Source of the DNA: CAVVEC01 sp963770485
Lineage (GTDB): Bacteria > Acidobacteriota > Terriglobia > Terriglobales > Acidobacteriaceae
Assembly: GCA_963770485.1 (NCBI GenBank)
Contig: CAVYPX010000016.1
Coordinates: 992,001-1,056,000 of the forward strand
Reading direction: 5' to 3'
Length of the DNA: 64,000 nucleotides
The translations under genes were made by a program, and so were the position numbers. Under the pieces are notes generated by a model. It worked only from the letters and a program-made list of their open reading frames with translations. It was not told where the DNA came from and did no database searches. Of this stretch, positions 32,871-41,261 are shown piece by piece (within the stretch, counting starts at the first letter, position 1; each line of letters starts with the position of its first letter).

Positions 32871-34082
32871 TTATTCCCCTCGTAAGGTGGAGGACGCTGG
32901 CCGGGACGCCGCAGAACAGCCCAATTGTTCGACCTTCTCGTGGGCCACGCGGCGCGCTTCAGCGTCCGCTTCCAGCACCTTCTTAATAGATTCCAACTTT
33001 CCGGTTTTCGTTTCCGCCAATGTTGACTTAATTATGTCAGGTATTTCATCGAAACGGATACACCCGTCCAAAAATGCGGCGACCGCGACTTCATCGGCGG
33101 CATTAAGTGCAACAGTTTTCGCACCACCGGCCTCGGCCGCTTCATAGGCAAGCCGCAGGCAAGGGAATTTTTCCACATCTGGCGGGCAGAATTCGAGATG
33201 TCGTAAGTCCATGACCGGGAAGCGCATATCCGAAGAAACCCGCTCCGGATAGGTCAACGCATACAGAATCGGCAGCCGCATGTCGGTCACTGAGAACTGA
33301 GCAAGTATGCTGCCATCTACAAATTCCACCATCGAGTGGATGGTCGACTGGCGATGCACCATGACCTGAACCTTGTCGGGCGGTAAGCCAAATAAGCGGC
33401 ACGCCTCGATCACCTCGAAGCCCTTGTTCATCAAAGTGGCGGAATCGATCGTAATGCGGCGTCCCATTTTCCAGGTGGGATGATTCAAAGCTTGCTCGAC
33501 TGTGATGGAAGCAAATTGTGACTTCGGAGTCTCCAAAAACGGCCCGCCGGAAGCGGTCAGCCAGATACGCTCCACTTCCTCCATTTGCCCGCCGCGCAGG
33601 CACTGGTGCACCGCATTGTGTTCGCTGTCGATGGGCAAGAGCGGCTTGCCCTGGCGGCGCGCTTCGGCCGTGATCAATTCGCCCGCCGCGACCAGACATT
33701 CTTTGTTCGCAAGTCCAACCGTTTTGCCCGCGTGTACGGCTTCGTAAGTGGCTTCCAAACCGGCTACGCCTACGATTGCGCTGACTACGAAATCGACTTC
33801 CGGATGAGTGGCCACGCGGACCGTCCCAGCCGCGCTGTGAACCACTTCAACTCCCGCCACACCCGCCGCTTTGAGCCGACTTCGCAATATATCCGCGTCG
33901 GCTTTCGCTGCCACCGAAATGAGCCGGGGCTTCCACCGCTGCGCCTGCTCGAATGCGGTGTCCAAATTGCGGCCCGCAGCCAAAGCAGTGATTTGGAATC
34001 GTTCGGGGTAGGATTCAACCACACTCAGCGTGCTGCGGCCAATCGAGCCGGTCGAACCTAGGATGGCAATACGCTTGATCAC
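32871..34082 (-). CDS. dxr: 1-deoxy-D-xylulose 5-phosphate reductoisomerase
   Basis: Second enzyme of the MEP pathway: DXP plus NADPH to MEP. 403 residues: Rossmann start ILGSTGSIGRSTLSVVESYPERF, KECLVAAGELI, catalytic and metal-site sequence PIDSEHNAVHQCL (Asp/Glu metal ligands), LTASGGPFLE, HPTWKMGRRITIDSATLMNKGFEVIEA, and VMVHRQSTIHSMVEF. All expected motifs are present. The C-terminal 25 residues vary. ATG 34082 overlaps the preceding phosphatase gene's end by 4 nt, implying coupled translation. Confidence 0.97.
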   Translation of the reverse strand: MIKRIAILGSTGSIGRSTLSVVESYPERFQITALAAGRNLDTAFEQAQRWKPRLISVAAKADADILRSRLKAAGVAGVEVVHSAAGTVRVATHPEVDFVVSAIVGVAGLEATYEAVHAGKTVGLANKECLVAAGELITAEARRQGKPLLPIDSEHNAVHQCLRGGQMEEVERIWLTASGGPFLETPKSQFASITVEQALNHPTWKMGRRITIDSATLMNKGFEVIEACRLFGLPPDKVQVMVHRQSTIHSMVEFVDGSILAQFSVTDMRLPILYALTYPERVSSDMRFPVMDLRHLEFCPPDVEKFPCLRLAYEAAEAGGAKTVALNAADEVAVAAFLDGCIRFDEIPDIIKSTLAETKTGKLESIKKVLEADAEARRVAHEKVEQLGCSAASRPASSTLRGE

Positions 34083-34582
34083 TTGGCGCTCGCCAGACTT
34101 GCTGCGTACTGATCAATCCAACGGCGTTGTTCCAGTGTTTCCGGAATTGCCAGACTCCGCACCGCGCTCACGTGTTCGACGGCTGCAGACGGGTCCCATC
34201 CCTTCGTGACGAGCAAACAGGCCGCAACCAATCCGCTACGGCCAATGCCCTGTCGGCAATGGATTAGAACGTTCTTGCCTGAGGACAGATCAGCATTGAT
34301 TTTCTCCAACGCACTTGCCAGTGCGGCCTGCGAGCTTGGAACCTGGCGGTCGTCGATAGGGAACGAGATGAAATCCATAGCTTGTGCTTTCACCAGTCCG
34401 GCTTCTCTCTTGAGATCGAGAGTTTGTTCCTCATCGCGCGTCAGCAGTGAAACCACGGTGTTAACCCCTGCGCGATGCCAGCCCGCTAGTTCATCTTCGA
34501 GCCAGTCACCTCCCCGAGGACGAGCGGACATCGCCAGCTTTCCGGGCCACGGGCCATCGACCCAATGAAGTTCCGTCCACAT
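34079..34582 (-). CDS. Dual-specificity/tyrosine phosphatase
   Basis: 167 residues. P-loop IHCRQGIGRSGLVAA contains the catalytic Cys109 and Arg of the CX5R motif. The general-acid region is near PIDDRQVPSSQAA. The N-terminal part (LHWVDGPWPGKLAMSARPRGGDWLEDELAGWHRAGVNTVVSLLTRDEE) fits the DSP fold as in cyclin-dependent-phosphatase/DUSP23-like proteins. Stop overlaps the dxr ATG by 4 nt, and the gene stands between a broken ParB-like gene and dxr. This is an unusual companion of an isoprenoid/phospholipid operon; substrate unknown. Confidence 0.85.
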   Translation of the reverse strand: MWTELHWVDGPWPGKLAMSARPRGGDWLEDELAGWHRAGVNTVVSLLTRDEEQTLDLKREAGLVKAQAMDFISFPIDDRQVPSSQAALASALEKINADLSSGKNVLIHCRQGIGRSGLVAACLLVTKGWDPSAAVEHVSAVRSLAIPETLEQRRWIDQYAASLASAK

Positions 34583-34585
34583 CGC

Positions 34586-34836
34586 TTAGAGGACCTCTTT
34601 CAAGACGATCTCGCGCGGAAGTGCATCGACATTCACTCCTCGCTTGCGAAGAAGCTGAATTCGATGATGTCCATCGATTATAGTTCCGTCCGCCCGAGTT
34701 TTCAGACAATCCTGCTGGCCGGGTGTCAGGGATTGCACCAAGGCGTCTGCCGATCCAACTGCGCAAGCTTGGAAGGGATGAGGGAGTCCTCCGAATGAAG
34801 AGCTTTCAGGGCTGGAAGGGGTTGCTCGTTTGGCAT
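34586..34836 (-). pseudogene. ParB/Srx-like fragment, broken by a frameshift
   Basis: From ATG 34836 one frame reads MPNEQPLPALKALHSEDS then LIPSKLAQLDRQ and stops. In the next frame the sequence continues ALVQSLTPGQQDCLKTRADG then TIIDGHHRIQLLRKRGVNVDALPREIVL and stops at 34586. DGHHRI with following hydrophobic strand is the core of ParB/sulfiredoxin-like nuclease domains. Together the pieces form a small protein of about 83 residues with a shift near 34745. Alternatively the second frame is used alone from a rare start upstream. Located in the 270-bp space between cdsA and the phosphatase gene. Confidence 0.55.
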
Positions 34837-34852
34837 GTTCCTCAAATCGCCC

Positions 34853-35755
34853 CTACTGCATCACCCGCCAAGCCGCATAGTACCACAGCACCGGAGCCGC
34901 AAAGAGCAGGGCATCGATGCGATCCAGCATGCCTCCGTGGCCCGGCAGAATCGTCCCCGAATCTTTTACCCCGGCTCCACGCTTGATCAGTGACTCCACC
35001 AGATCGCCCAACTGCGCTGCAATGTTGATGGCGGCAGAAAGCAGCAGGGTCGGCCACAAGGGCGGTTTCTGCAGAGCGAAGAATCCGTCCCGCCTCTGGA
35101 TTAGATGCGCATTCAGCAGTGCTGTGCTGATGGGGAGCGCATAGTTGTACAGCAACATTCCCACCACCAGACTCGCTAGCAGGGATGCCAGCGCTCCCTC
35201 CCAGGTTTTCCTCGGGCTGATGCGCGGTGACATCAGGTGGCGGCCGAGGGAGCGTCCCACGAAATAAGCGAAGACATCTCCTGCCCACACCAGCAATAAC
35301 AGATACAGCAGCAGGAACGCCCCCGACCATTGCTGGCGGAGTTGCACTAGAAATCCCAGCGGCAGAGCCACATAGACGAAAGCAAAGGTCGAAACCAGCG
35401 CCGCGGGAAGCGCTCCGCTCAGGTTGAGCCGCCGCATGGCGACGGTGAGAAAGAAAAACGGAGCCACCGCCGCGGCAAATCCTGCGCTGTAGATGAAGAT
35501 GGCCGTCGAGAGTAGAGGCTTTCCATTCCCCGGATTTACCGCCAGCAAGACAAAGAACAGCCCAACAAAAATGTACGTAGGCCAGTGAAACGGACGGATG
35601 CCATAGGCCTCAGCCAGCTTGAGCAATTCCTCCACGGTGAGCAACGCCACCAACGCCGCCACCAGCGCCAGCACCGCTACCGGTGCACGCAACACCAGCA
35701 CCAGAACAATCGGAATCAGCACCACTGCTGTGAGCACTCGTTTGAGCAGGTGCAA
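34853..35755 (-). CDS. cdsA: Phosphatidate cytidylyltransferase
   Basis: Makes CDP-diacylglycerol from phosphatidate and CTP, the entry to membrane phospholipid synthesis. 300 residues with about eight helices and the C-terminal family signature LGDLVESLIKRGAGVKDSGTILPGHGGMLDRIDALLFAAPV; the upstream loop GRSLGRHLMSPRISPRKTWEGALASL is also characteristic. Integral inner-membrane protein. ATG 35755 lies 5 bp after the uppS stop, so it is one operon with uppS. Confidence 0.96.
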   Translation of the reverse strand: MHLLKRVLTAVVLIPIVLVLVLRAPVAVLALVAALVALLTVEELLKLAEAYGIRPFHWPTYIFVGLFFVLLAVNPGNGKPLLSTAIFIYSAGFAAAVAPFFFLTVAMRRLNLSGALPAALVSTFAFVYVALPLGFLVQLRQQWSGAFLLLYLLLLVWAGDVFAYFVGRSLGRHLMSPRISPRKTWEGALASLLASLVVGMLLYNYALPISTALLNAHLIQRRDGFFALQKPPLWPTLLLSAAINIAAQLGDLVESLIKRGAGVKDSGTILPGHGGMLDRIDALLFAAPVLWYYAAWRVMQ

Positions 35756-35760
35756 GAGCC

Positions 35761-36630
35761 TCAGCTCCTGACCGTCTTCGGGAGGTGTGGCGCGGACACT
35801 CCTGCCCGCGGAGGTTGCCTGTGATCGTGTGGAGACGCGTGCTGATGAGAATCATCCCCAGCCAGCCCGCCGTAACGCCGCTCGCGCTTCTGGTATTCGG
35901 CGATCCCTTCCAGCAGATGTACACCGCGGAACTCGGGCCACAGAGTTGGGGTTACGTAGATTTCCGCGTAGGCCAGTTGCCACAGGAGAAAGTTGCTCAG
36001 GCGCATCTCGCCGCTGGTGCGAATCACCAGATCGGGATCGGGCAGATGCCGGGTATAAAGATGCCGGGATACCGCGTCTTCATCAATCTTCAGATGTTCC
36101 AGGCCGCCGTTGCGCGCCGCTGCCTCCAGCATGGAGCAGAACGCGTCCACCAGCTCGGTTCGTGCGCTATAGTTCAGTGCCAGCGTCAGCACCACGCCGG
36201 TGTTGTCGGCGGTTGCCTCGCGAGCCCATTTCATTTTTTCCTGCACGGAGGGAGGCAGCTCGTGCAGCCGTCCGATGTACTGCAGTTGGATATTGTTCTT
36301 GTTCAGCGTGGGTACTTCCGCCTTCAGATAGCGGCAGAGCAGGCCCATCAGAAAATCCACTTCGCTCTTCGGACGCTTTTTCCAGTTCTCCTCGGAGAAA
36401 GCGTAGAGCGTGAGCGCGGGAATGCCGATGCGGGCGGCGGTTTCCACGGTGGAGCGCACGGACGTGACTCCGGCGCGATGTCCGGCGATGCGCGGCAAGT
36501 GGCGGCGGCGCGCCCAGCGCCCGTTGCCGTCCATGATGATCGCGATGTGTTTTGGGAGCCGGTCTGGATCGAGCCGCTGAAAAATTTCCGCTTCTTTGCG
36601 GTCCAGCCCGGCGGGAATCGTTGCCTGCAA
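35761..36630 (-). CDS. uppS: Undecaprenyl diphosphate synthase (isoprenyl transferase)
   Basis: Condenses IPP units onto farnesyl-PP to give the C55 carrier lipid for peptidoglycan. 289 residues, longer than the usual 240-250: catalytic Asp34 in IIMDGNGRWARRRHLPRIAGHRAG, TLYAFSEENWKRP-like motif, LNYSAR, and RTSGEMRLSNFLLWQLAYAEIYVTPTLWPEF are all visible. The C-terminal 40 residues (HQHASPHDHRQPPRAGVSAPHLPKTVRS) are His/Pro-rich and extra, possibly extended by loss of an original stop. It heads the uppS-cdsA-dxr-rseP block. Confidence 0.96.
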   Translation of the reverse strand: MQATIPAGLDRKEAEIFQRLDPDRLPKHIAIIMDGNGRWARRRHLPRIAGHRAGVTSVRSTVETAARIGIPALTLYAFSEENWKKRPKSEVDFLMGLLCRYLKAEVPTLNKNNIQLQYIGRLHELPPSVQEKMKWAREATADNTGVVLTLALNYSARTELVDAFCSMLEAAARNGGLEHLKIDEDAVSRHLYTRHLPDPDLVIRTSGEMRLSNFLLWQLAYAEIYVTPTLWPEFRGVHLLEGIAEYQKRERRYGGLAGDDSHQHASPHDHRQPPRAGVSAPHLPKTVRS

Positions 36631-36874
36631 GCTAACCTCTGCTGTTTCTTGAAGCTACCACAGGACGGGGGTGGTTGCAATGACACCGAAGTGGCGTGCG
36701 GGGCGGGGTGGTGTGGCGTGCACATCCCTGTCCGCGAAATGGCTTGGATCGGCATTCCACACGTGGGGACAGCCGCCCTCGGCTGTCCAAGGAGCACGGC
36801 TCCTCAGGACGGTGTAGCACGGGCGCCCCGCCACGAGGGAGCAACCGCCCTGAATTCCCATTTCCCATTCGAGT

Positions 36875-36937
36875 TTGTCATCTTGAGCGCAGCCGGATGA
36901 TTCGCTTGCGAATCGTCCGGCGAAGTCGAAAGACCCC
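36875..36937. repeat. GTCATCTTGAG-type palindromic repeat
   Basis: TTGTCATCTTGAGCGCAG, inner hairpin CCGGATGATTCGC-TT-GCGAATCGTCCGG, then GAAGTCGAAAGACCCC. Same layout as 26661 and 58398. Confidence 0.7.
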
Positions 36938-37079
36938 GAGCTGCTCGCAGCACGACTGTCGCCGCAAGGCATTCTCCCCTGGGACACCAAATTCGCGCTC
37001 CCAAAGCCCGCAAAGCCACCGAACGACAATTCCCATGGGCGCTCAGATGGAAGATGAAGGACCGTTCTAACCCAAGAAC

Positions 37080-37167
37080 TTGTCATTCCGAGGAGCGACG
37101 CGACTAGGAATCTGCAATTTTCTTGGGGCCGCCACTGCAGATTCCTCGCTAGTGCTCGGGATGACAA
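37080..37167. repeat. GTCATTCCGAG palindromic repeat pair
   Basis: TTGTCATTCCGAGGAGCGAC to CTCGGGATGACAA, with inner arms GAATCTGCA and TGCAGATTC. A shorter right-arm copy follows at 37192-37237. Confidence 0.75.
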
Positions 37168-37376
37168 CAAATAGAGGAATAAGTTTCAAACAGTAGATTC
37201 CTCGCCGCGCCAGGCGCGGCTGGCTCGGAATGACAACGGGTGAAGTATTTTTGTCGACGCGGACCCAGATTTCCACGAACCCGTCAAGTCCACTTTCGTA
37301 GCTAGCGGCAAAGCCGCTTCAAACTCCACCGCCTCGACGTAACTCCTTCCAAATCATCTAGTTCCCATTTTGGGAA

Positions 37377-37392
37377 TGTTCCACGTGGAACA
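37377..37392. promoter_or_regulatory. parS centromere site 3 with adjacent palindrome
   Basis: Third exact copy of TGTTCCACGTGGAACA, 33.5 kb from the first two. Directly on its left is the 15-bp TTCCCATTTTGGGAA (37362-37376); this is the same companion palindrome found beside parS site 2, in the same relative position when read on the opposite strand. The site lies 50 bp beyond the stop of the HtrA-like protease gene. Translated, it gives the peptide MFHVEH, which is not a real gene start. Confidence 0.9.
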
Positions 37393-37441
37393 CTCGCCGC
37401 AATTCTGGAATTTTCTTCCACAGACCAGATTTCCCGACGCG

Positions 37442-38476
37442 TCAGCCTCGCGCTTCTTCCGGCACAACTTTCAACTCCAGCTTTTCGGTATGCCGCAACA
37501 CGGTCAGCGAATTGCTCATGCCGACGCGCGCATCGGTCAGCAGACGATGCAGATCATCCACGCCAGCCACCGGCTTGCCATCCAGAGCAACAATCACATC
37601 GCCTTCGCGTAATCCCGCGCGCTGTGCCGGGCTGCCATTCTCAACGGATATCACGACTACGCCGCTCTCCTGCGGCAGGTCATAGAAGCGCACCAGCCGG
37701 CGATGCAGCGGCGACGTCTGGGCCTCAACGCCGATGAAGCTGCGCCGGATTCTGCCATCGCGCAGCAGGCGTCCCGCCACAAATTTCGCGGTATTAATGC
37801 CGATGGCAAAACACAGGCCCTGCGCTCCCATGATTGTCGCAGTGTTCACGCCAACCACCTGCCCGTCAGAAGTAACCAGCGGCCCGCCGGAATTGCCGGG
37901 GTTGAGTGAAGCATCAGTTTGAATGACGTCATCAATCAACCGCCCGGAGTAGGAACGCAGAGAGCGTCCCAAAGCGCTGACCACGCCGGCCGTGACTGTG
38001 TACTGGAAGCCGTAGGGATTGCCAATGGCGATGGCTAGCTGTCCCACGCGGAGCCGCTGCGAATCTCCCAGGGGAGCCGTCGCTAAGTTGGGCGCGTCGA
38101 CACGAATGACAGCCAAGTCGGTTGCCGGATCATCACCGATGGTATGGGCAGGGAAGCGCTGGCCATCCGCCAGAGAAACCGTGATTCGAGCGGCATTATG
38201 CACCACGTGGCTGTTGGTCAGAATCAGACCATCGGGAGTGAAGACGAATCCTGATCCGCCGCCCTGGCGCTCGCGAGGTTCGCCGGAACGGCTTCTGCCC
38301 GCCTGCGCGACATCAATCTTCACTACCGACGGGCTGATTTTTTCCGCAGCACCGACCACGGCCTGTGAGTAAGCGTCCAGCAGGGCCGAATCGCTCAGCG
38401 TCCTCGCTCTCGAAGCTTGAACCATGGGTTCGGAATAATCGCCAAGGATACGAAAAACATTTTCTTCCTGAGTCAT
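37442..38476 (-). CDS. HtrA/DegP-like trypsin-type serine protease with PDZ domain
   Basis: 344 residues. Catalytic triad His90 (TNSHVV), Asp120 (DPATDLAVI) and Ser196 (NPGNSGGPL), then one PDZ domain (about 260-335: ESGVVVISVENGSPAQRAGLREGDVIVALDGKPV). The N-terminus (MTQEENVFRILGDYSEPMVQASRARTL) carries no signal peptide or membrane helix, unlike typical periplasmic DegP, so a cytoplasmic or otherwise exported location must be considered, or the annotated start is incomplete. The frame begins at ATG 38476. Function likely protein quality control. Confidence 0.9.
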   Translation of the reverse strand: MTQEENVFRILGDYSEPMVQASRARTLSDSALLDAYSQAVVGAAEKISPSVVKIDVAQAGRSRSGEPRERQGGGSGFVFTPDGLILTNSHVVHNAARITVSLADGQRFPAHTIGDDPATDLAVIRVDAPNLATAPLGDSQRLRVGQLAIAIGNPYGFQYTVTAGVVSALGRSLRSYSGRLIDDVIQTDASLNPGNSGGPLVTSDGQVVGVNTATIMGAQGLCFAIGINTAKFVAGRLLRDGRIRRSFIGVEAQTSPLHRRLVRFYDLPQESGVVVISVENGSPAQRAGLREGDVIVALDGKPVAGVDDLHRLLTDARVGMSNSLTVLRHTEKLELKVVPEEARG

Positions 38477-38677
38477 AGCTGCTAAAGATGAGACCTGGTC
38501 GGCTCTGGATTCAAGCAGGGTGGATGCAGCTTGGCAAACAGCATCCAGTAATTTTCCAAAATAACGCCTGGCAATTGCGCAATCCCGCGCTTTTGACTAA
38601 TCTACTTGCACTAACTAGGGGCACTATTCGTAAGCGGCATTTCCTGTTCCCACAATTTTCTAAGGAGGGTTACCCAC

Positions 38678-40324
38678 ATGCGTTACCGGGTCTGCATTCT
38701 GCTCACCCTATGGTTGTGCGCGCCCGCGATGGCACAAGACCATTCCGCTCACAGCCAGTCCAAACCCGCGACGCGGATGCCGGGTCTGGGCAATCTGCAC
38801 CATCCCGTCTCCACCAGCAATCCCGAAGCACAAGAGTTCTTTGATCAGGGACTGCGCCTGATCTATGCCTTCAATCACGATGAGGCAGCCCGCTCGTTTC
38901 AGCGAGCCGCCGAACTGGATGTTAAGCTCGCGATGGCCTACTGGGGCATAGCCGAAGCCGTCGGACCGAACTACAACGATCCCGCCAGTGACGACCGATT
39001 CAAGCAGGCGCACGAAGCCATCCAGAAGGCGGTTGATCTTTCCGCGCAGGCCCCGGTCAACGAACAGGCATATATCCAGGCGATGGCCAAGCGCTTTCCC
39101 GCAGATCCGAAGGCCGATCGCAAGAAGGCGGCTGAGGATTATCACGATGCCATGCGCGAAGTCATGAAGAAATATCCTGATGATCTGGACGCCGCCACGC
39201 TGTTTGCCGAGTCGGGCATGAACCTGCACTCCTGGGCTTTGTGGCATGTGGACGGCACCCCGGAGGTGGGTACGGAGGAGATCGTGGCAACTCTGGAATC
39301 CGTGATCCGCCGCGATCCCGACCACCTGGGTGCGGTTCATTACTACATCCATGCCACGGAGGCTTCCCCGTATCCGGAGCGAGCGCTGGCCGGCGCTAAC
39401 CGACTCGCGTCCTTGGCGCCTGGGGCCGGACACATCGTGCACATGCCGGCCCACGTTTACATCCGCACCGGGGATTACGAAGCGGCAGTGAAGACCAACG
39501 AAGAGGCCGCGGCCGTGGATCGCGCCTACATCAAGGCGAGTGGGGCGCAGGGCATTTACCCGATGATGTATTACAGCCATAACCTGCACTTCATCGCGAT
39601 GTGCTCCGCCATGAACGGCAATTACGCGGAAGCCAAGAAGAATGCCGACATGCTGGCCGAGCATGTCGGTCCCGCGGTGAAAATGATGCCGCCGCTCGAA
39701 GGTTTTATGACGATTCCTATGGCAGTCGGACTTCGATTTCATAAGTGGAATGAGATTCTCGCCATGGCGCAACCTGATCCGGCGATGAAAACCACGACTG
39801 GGTTCTGGCATTTCGCGCGCGGCATGGCGTTGGCGGGAACTGGGAAAATCAGCGGCGCCGAGGCGGAGTACAAGATCGTGGCTGACGCTGAGGCAGCCAC
39901 GCCTCCCGATGTGATTTTCGCCATGCCGATCAATAACAAGGCAAAGGACATCTTGAAGATTGCCGAGGATGTTCTGGGCGCCAAGATTGCCATGGCAAGA
40001 AAAGATAACGTTCAGGCAATCTCCTTGCTGACCGCAGCGGTCGCGATTCAGGACACACTAAAGTACGGCGAACCGCCCGACTGGTTCTTCCCAGTCCGCG
40101 AATCACTGGGCGGGGCTCTTCTCATGAATGGCAATGCCGTGGGTGCGGAGAAAGTTTTCCGTGCAGACCTCGACCGCAATCCTCGCAATCCGCGTTCTCT
40201 ATTCGGATTGCAGCAGACGCTCAAGGCGCAAGGCAGGAACTATGATGCGGGGTTCGTGGAAGATCAATTCCGCGCGCAGTGGAAGGGAGGGGCGTCGGAA
40301 TTGAAAGTAGAAGATCTGGTCTAG
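38678..40324 (+). CDS. Secreted TPR-repeat protein
   Basis: 548 residues with signal peptide (YRVCILLTLWLCAPAMAQD) after the strong ribosome-binding site AAGGAGGG (about 38661-38668). Multiple TPR-like helix pairs: QEFFDQGLRLIYAFNHDEAARSFQRAAELDVKLAMAYWGIAEAVG, AHEAIQKAVDLSAQ, FPADPKADRKKAAEDYHDAMREVMKKYPDDLDAATLFAESGMNL and later AEAEYKIVADAEAA, AEKVFRADLDRNPRNPRSLFGLQQTLKAQGRNYDAGFVEDQF. There is a histidine-rich piece near the start (DHSAHSQS). Relatives are common and unannotated in Acidobacteriota; likely periplasmic or exported. Role unknown. Confidence 0.88.
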   Translation: MRYRVCILLTLWLCAPAMAQDHSAHSQSKPATRMPGLGNLHHPVSTSNPEAQEFFDQGLRLIYAFNHDEAARSFQRAAELDVKLAMAYWGIAEAVGPNYNDPASDDRFKQAHEAIQKAVDLSAQAPVNEQAYIQAMAKRFPADPKADRKKAAEDYHDAMREVMKKYPDDLDAATLFAESGMNLHSWALWHVDGTPEVGTEEIVATLESVIRRDPDHLGAVHYYIHATEASPYPERALAGANRLASLAPGAGHIVHMPAHVYIRTGDYEAAVKTNEEAAAVDRAYIKASGAQGIYPMMYYSHNLHFIAMCSAMNGNYAEAKKNADMLAEHVGPAVKMMPPLEGFMTIPMAVGLRFHKWNEILAMAQPDPAMKTTTGFWHFARGMALAGTGKISGAEAEYKIVADAEAATPPDVIFAMPINNKAKDILKIAEDVLGAKIAMARKDNVQAISLLTAAVAIQDTLKYGEPPDWFFPVRESLGGALLMNGNAVGAEKVFRADLDRNPRNPRSLFGLQQTLKAQGRNYDAGFVEDQFRAQWKGGASELKVEDLV

Positions 40325-40348
40325 GAATCTGTTGAAGAATCCAAATCC

Positions 40349-40440
40349 TTGTCATTCCGAGGAGCGAAGGCGACGTGGAATCTGCAGTTTTGCTTGCCCT
40401 GTGAAGAACTACAGATCCCTCGCTGCGCTCGGGATGACAA
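40349..40440. repeat. GTCATTCCGAG palindromic repeat
   Basis: TTGTCATTCCGAGGAGCGAAG to GCTCGGGATGACAA, about 92 bp, inner arms CTGCAGTTTT and ACTACAGATCCC; starts 25 bp after the TPR gene stop. Confidence 0.75.
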
Positions 40441-40489
40441 AGAGATGGGATGTTTTAAGACGCTGGTGGGTTCGCGTTAAGGTCAAGTC

Positions 40490-40517
40490 AAGGCTGGCAG
40501 AGAGCCAGCCTTTTTTT
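40490..40517 (+). terminator. Rho-independent terminator
   Basis: AGGCTGGC-AGAGA-GCCAGCC stem followed by TTTTTTT, a classic hairpin plus U-run. It probably ends transcription from the large TPR gene (plus strand), after the repeat. It lies 43 bp from the end of the convergent cupin gene. Confidence 0.85.
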
Positions 40518-40560
40518 CGGTGACAATTACGTTGCCAGGACGTTGTCACCCACTCGAAAG

Positions 40561-41085
40561 CTAGGGCTTTTTCTTGCTGGGGTCGTCGCTGGGGTTAACG
40601 TAGTTGAATTTGAGCGGCGCCATACCGTGAATCTGCACGACCGTTTCCCCGCTGCTCATCGCGTAATGGTGCATACTCGGGTCGAGATAAGCAAAGCTGG
40701 TGGCAGCAAAGCTCATCATTTTGGTTTCGTCGAATTTGTCACCCATGCCCACTTTCAGGGTTCCCGAAATAACCGTTACGTTCTCGCGCTTGGGGTGCCA
40801 ATGCGGAGCGATTTTGTACCCGTCGGGCATCTTCAAACGTACGGTGTAATCGCCGGTAGCTCCCATCGGATTCCCTTCCAGAACAGCCAGCGTGGCGCCG
40901 GCTGGTACGAACGCAGGCGCTGGGCCGTATTGGATTTCGTCGGGGGTGAAGGCATTCTTGTGACTCGCAGAAGCCGCCTTGGAAGCGGATTTGGCAGTCG
41001 CATGCTTGGGGGTGGTCTGGGCAGTATCCTGGGCTACAGCTATGCCGCAAAGCATGACAATCACGGCCAACAGAAGTTTTTTCAT
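40561..41085 (-). CDS. Secreted cupin-domain protein
   Basis: 174 residues from ATG 41085, with a signal peptide (KKLLLAVIVMLCGIAVAQD) and a Lys/Ala/Ser-rich linker. A single cupin follows (about 60-165: GDYTVRLKMPDGYKIAPHWHPKRENVTVISGTLKVGMGDKFDE, SFAYLDPSMHHYAMSSGETVVQIHGMAP). The His-X-His plus Glu pattern HWHPKREN is the metal-binding motif. AGGAGA precedes the ATG; the longer frame to 41250 is discarded because it lacks a leader. Short Lys-rich C-terminus (SDDPSKKKP). Function unknown. Confidence 0.88.
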   Translation of the reverse strand: MKKLLLAVIVMLCGIAVAQDTAQTTPKHATAKSASKAASASHKNAFTPDEIQYGPAPAFVPAGATLAVLEGNPMGATGDYTVRLKMPDGYKIAPHWHPKRENVTVISGTLKVGMGDKFDETKMMSFAATSFAYLDPSMHHYAMSSGETVVQIHGMAPLKFNYVNPSDDPSKKKP

Positions 41086-41261
41086 GTGTCTCTCCTTTTG
41101 GGGCTGACGATTGAAAAGCCTGTGACCAACAATTCTGTTCAGGAATTCCGAGCAGGCGGTATTGTACACCGAGCCGCGATTGCGCTGGCCGTTGCTAGCG
41201 CCTGGCTGGTGGTTGAAGACGTCCTTCGAATCTTGCAACCGCCGTGCCATTTCCTAAAGTG

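Larger units (their letters stand above)
36631..37376. other. Repeat-rich non-coding region ahead of the third parS
   Basis: About 750 bp with no supported gene. It contains the GGACAGCCG hairpin (36766-36787), a GTCATCTTGAG-type repeat with inner hairpin (36875-36937), and two GTCATTCCGAG palindromic repeats (37080-37167, 37192-37237). It also has the inverted repeat TTCCCATTTTGGGAA (37362-37376) directly before parS. Open frames here show only repeat translations. Confidence 0.7.

Noticed and set aside
37370..37612. Plus-strand frame starting MGMFHVEH
   Set aside because: Starts in parS 3 and runs antisense to the HtrA-like protease gene.
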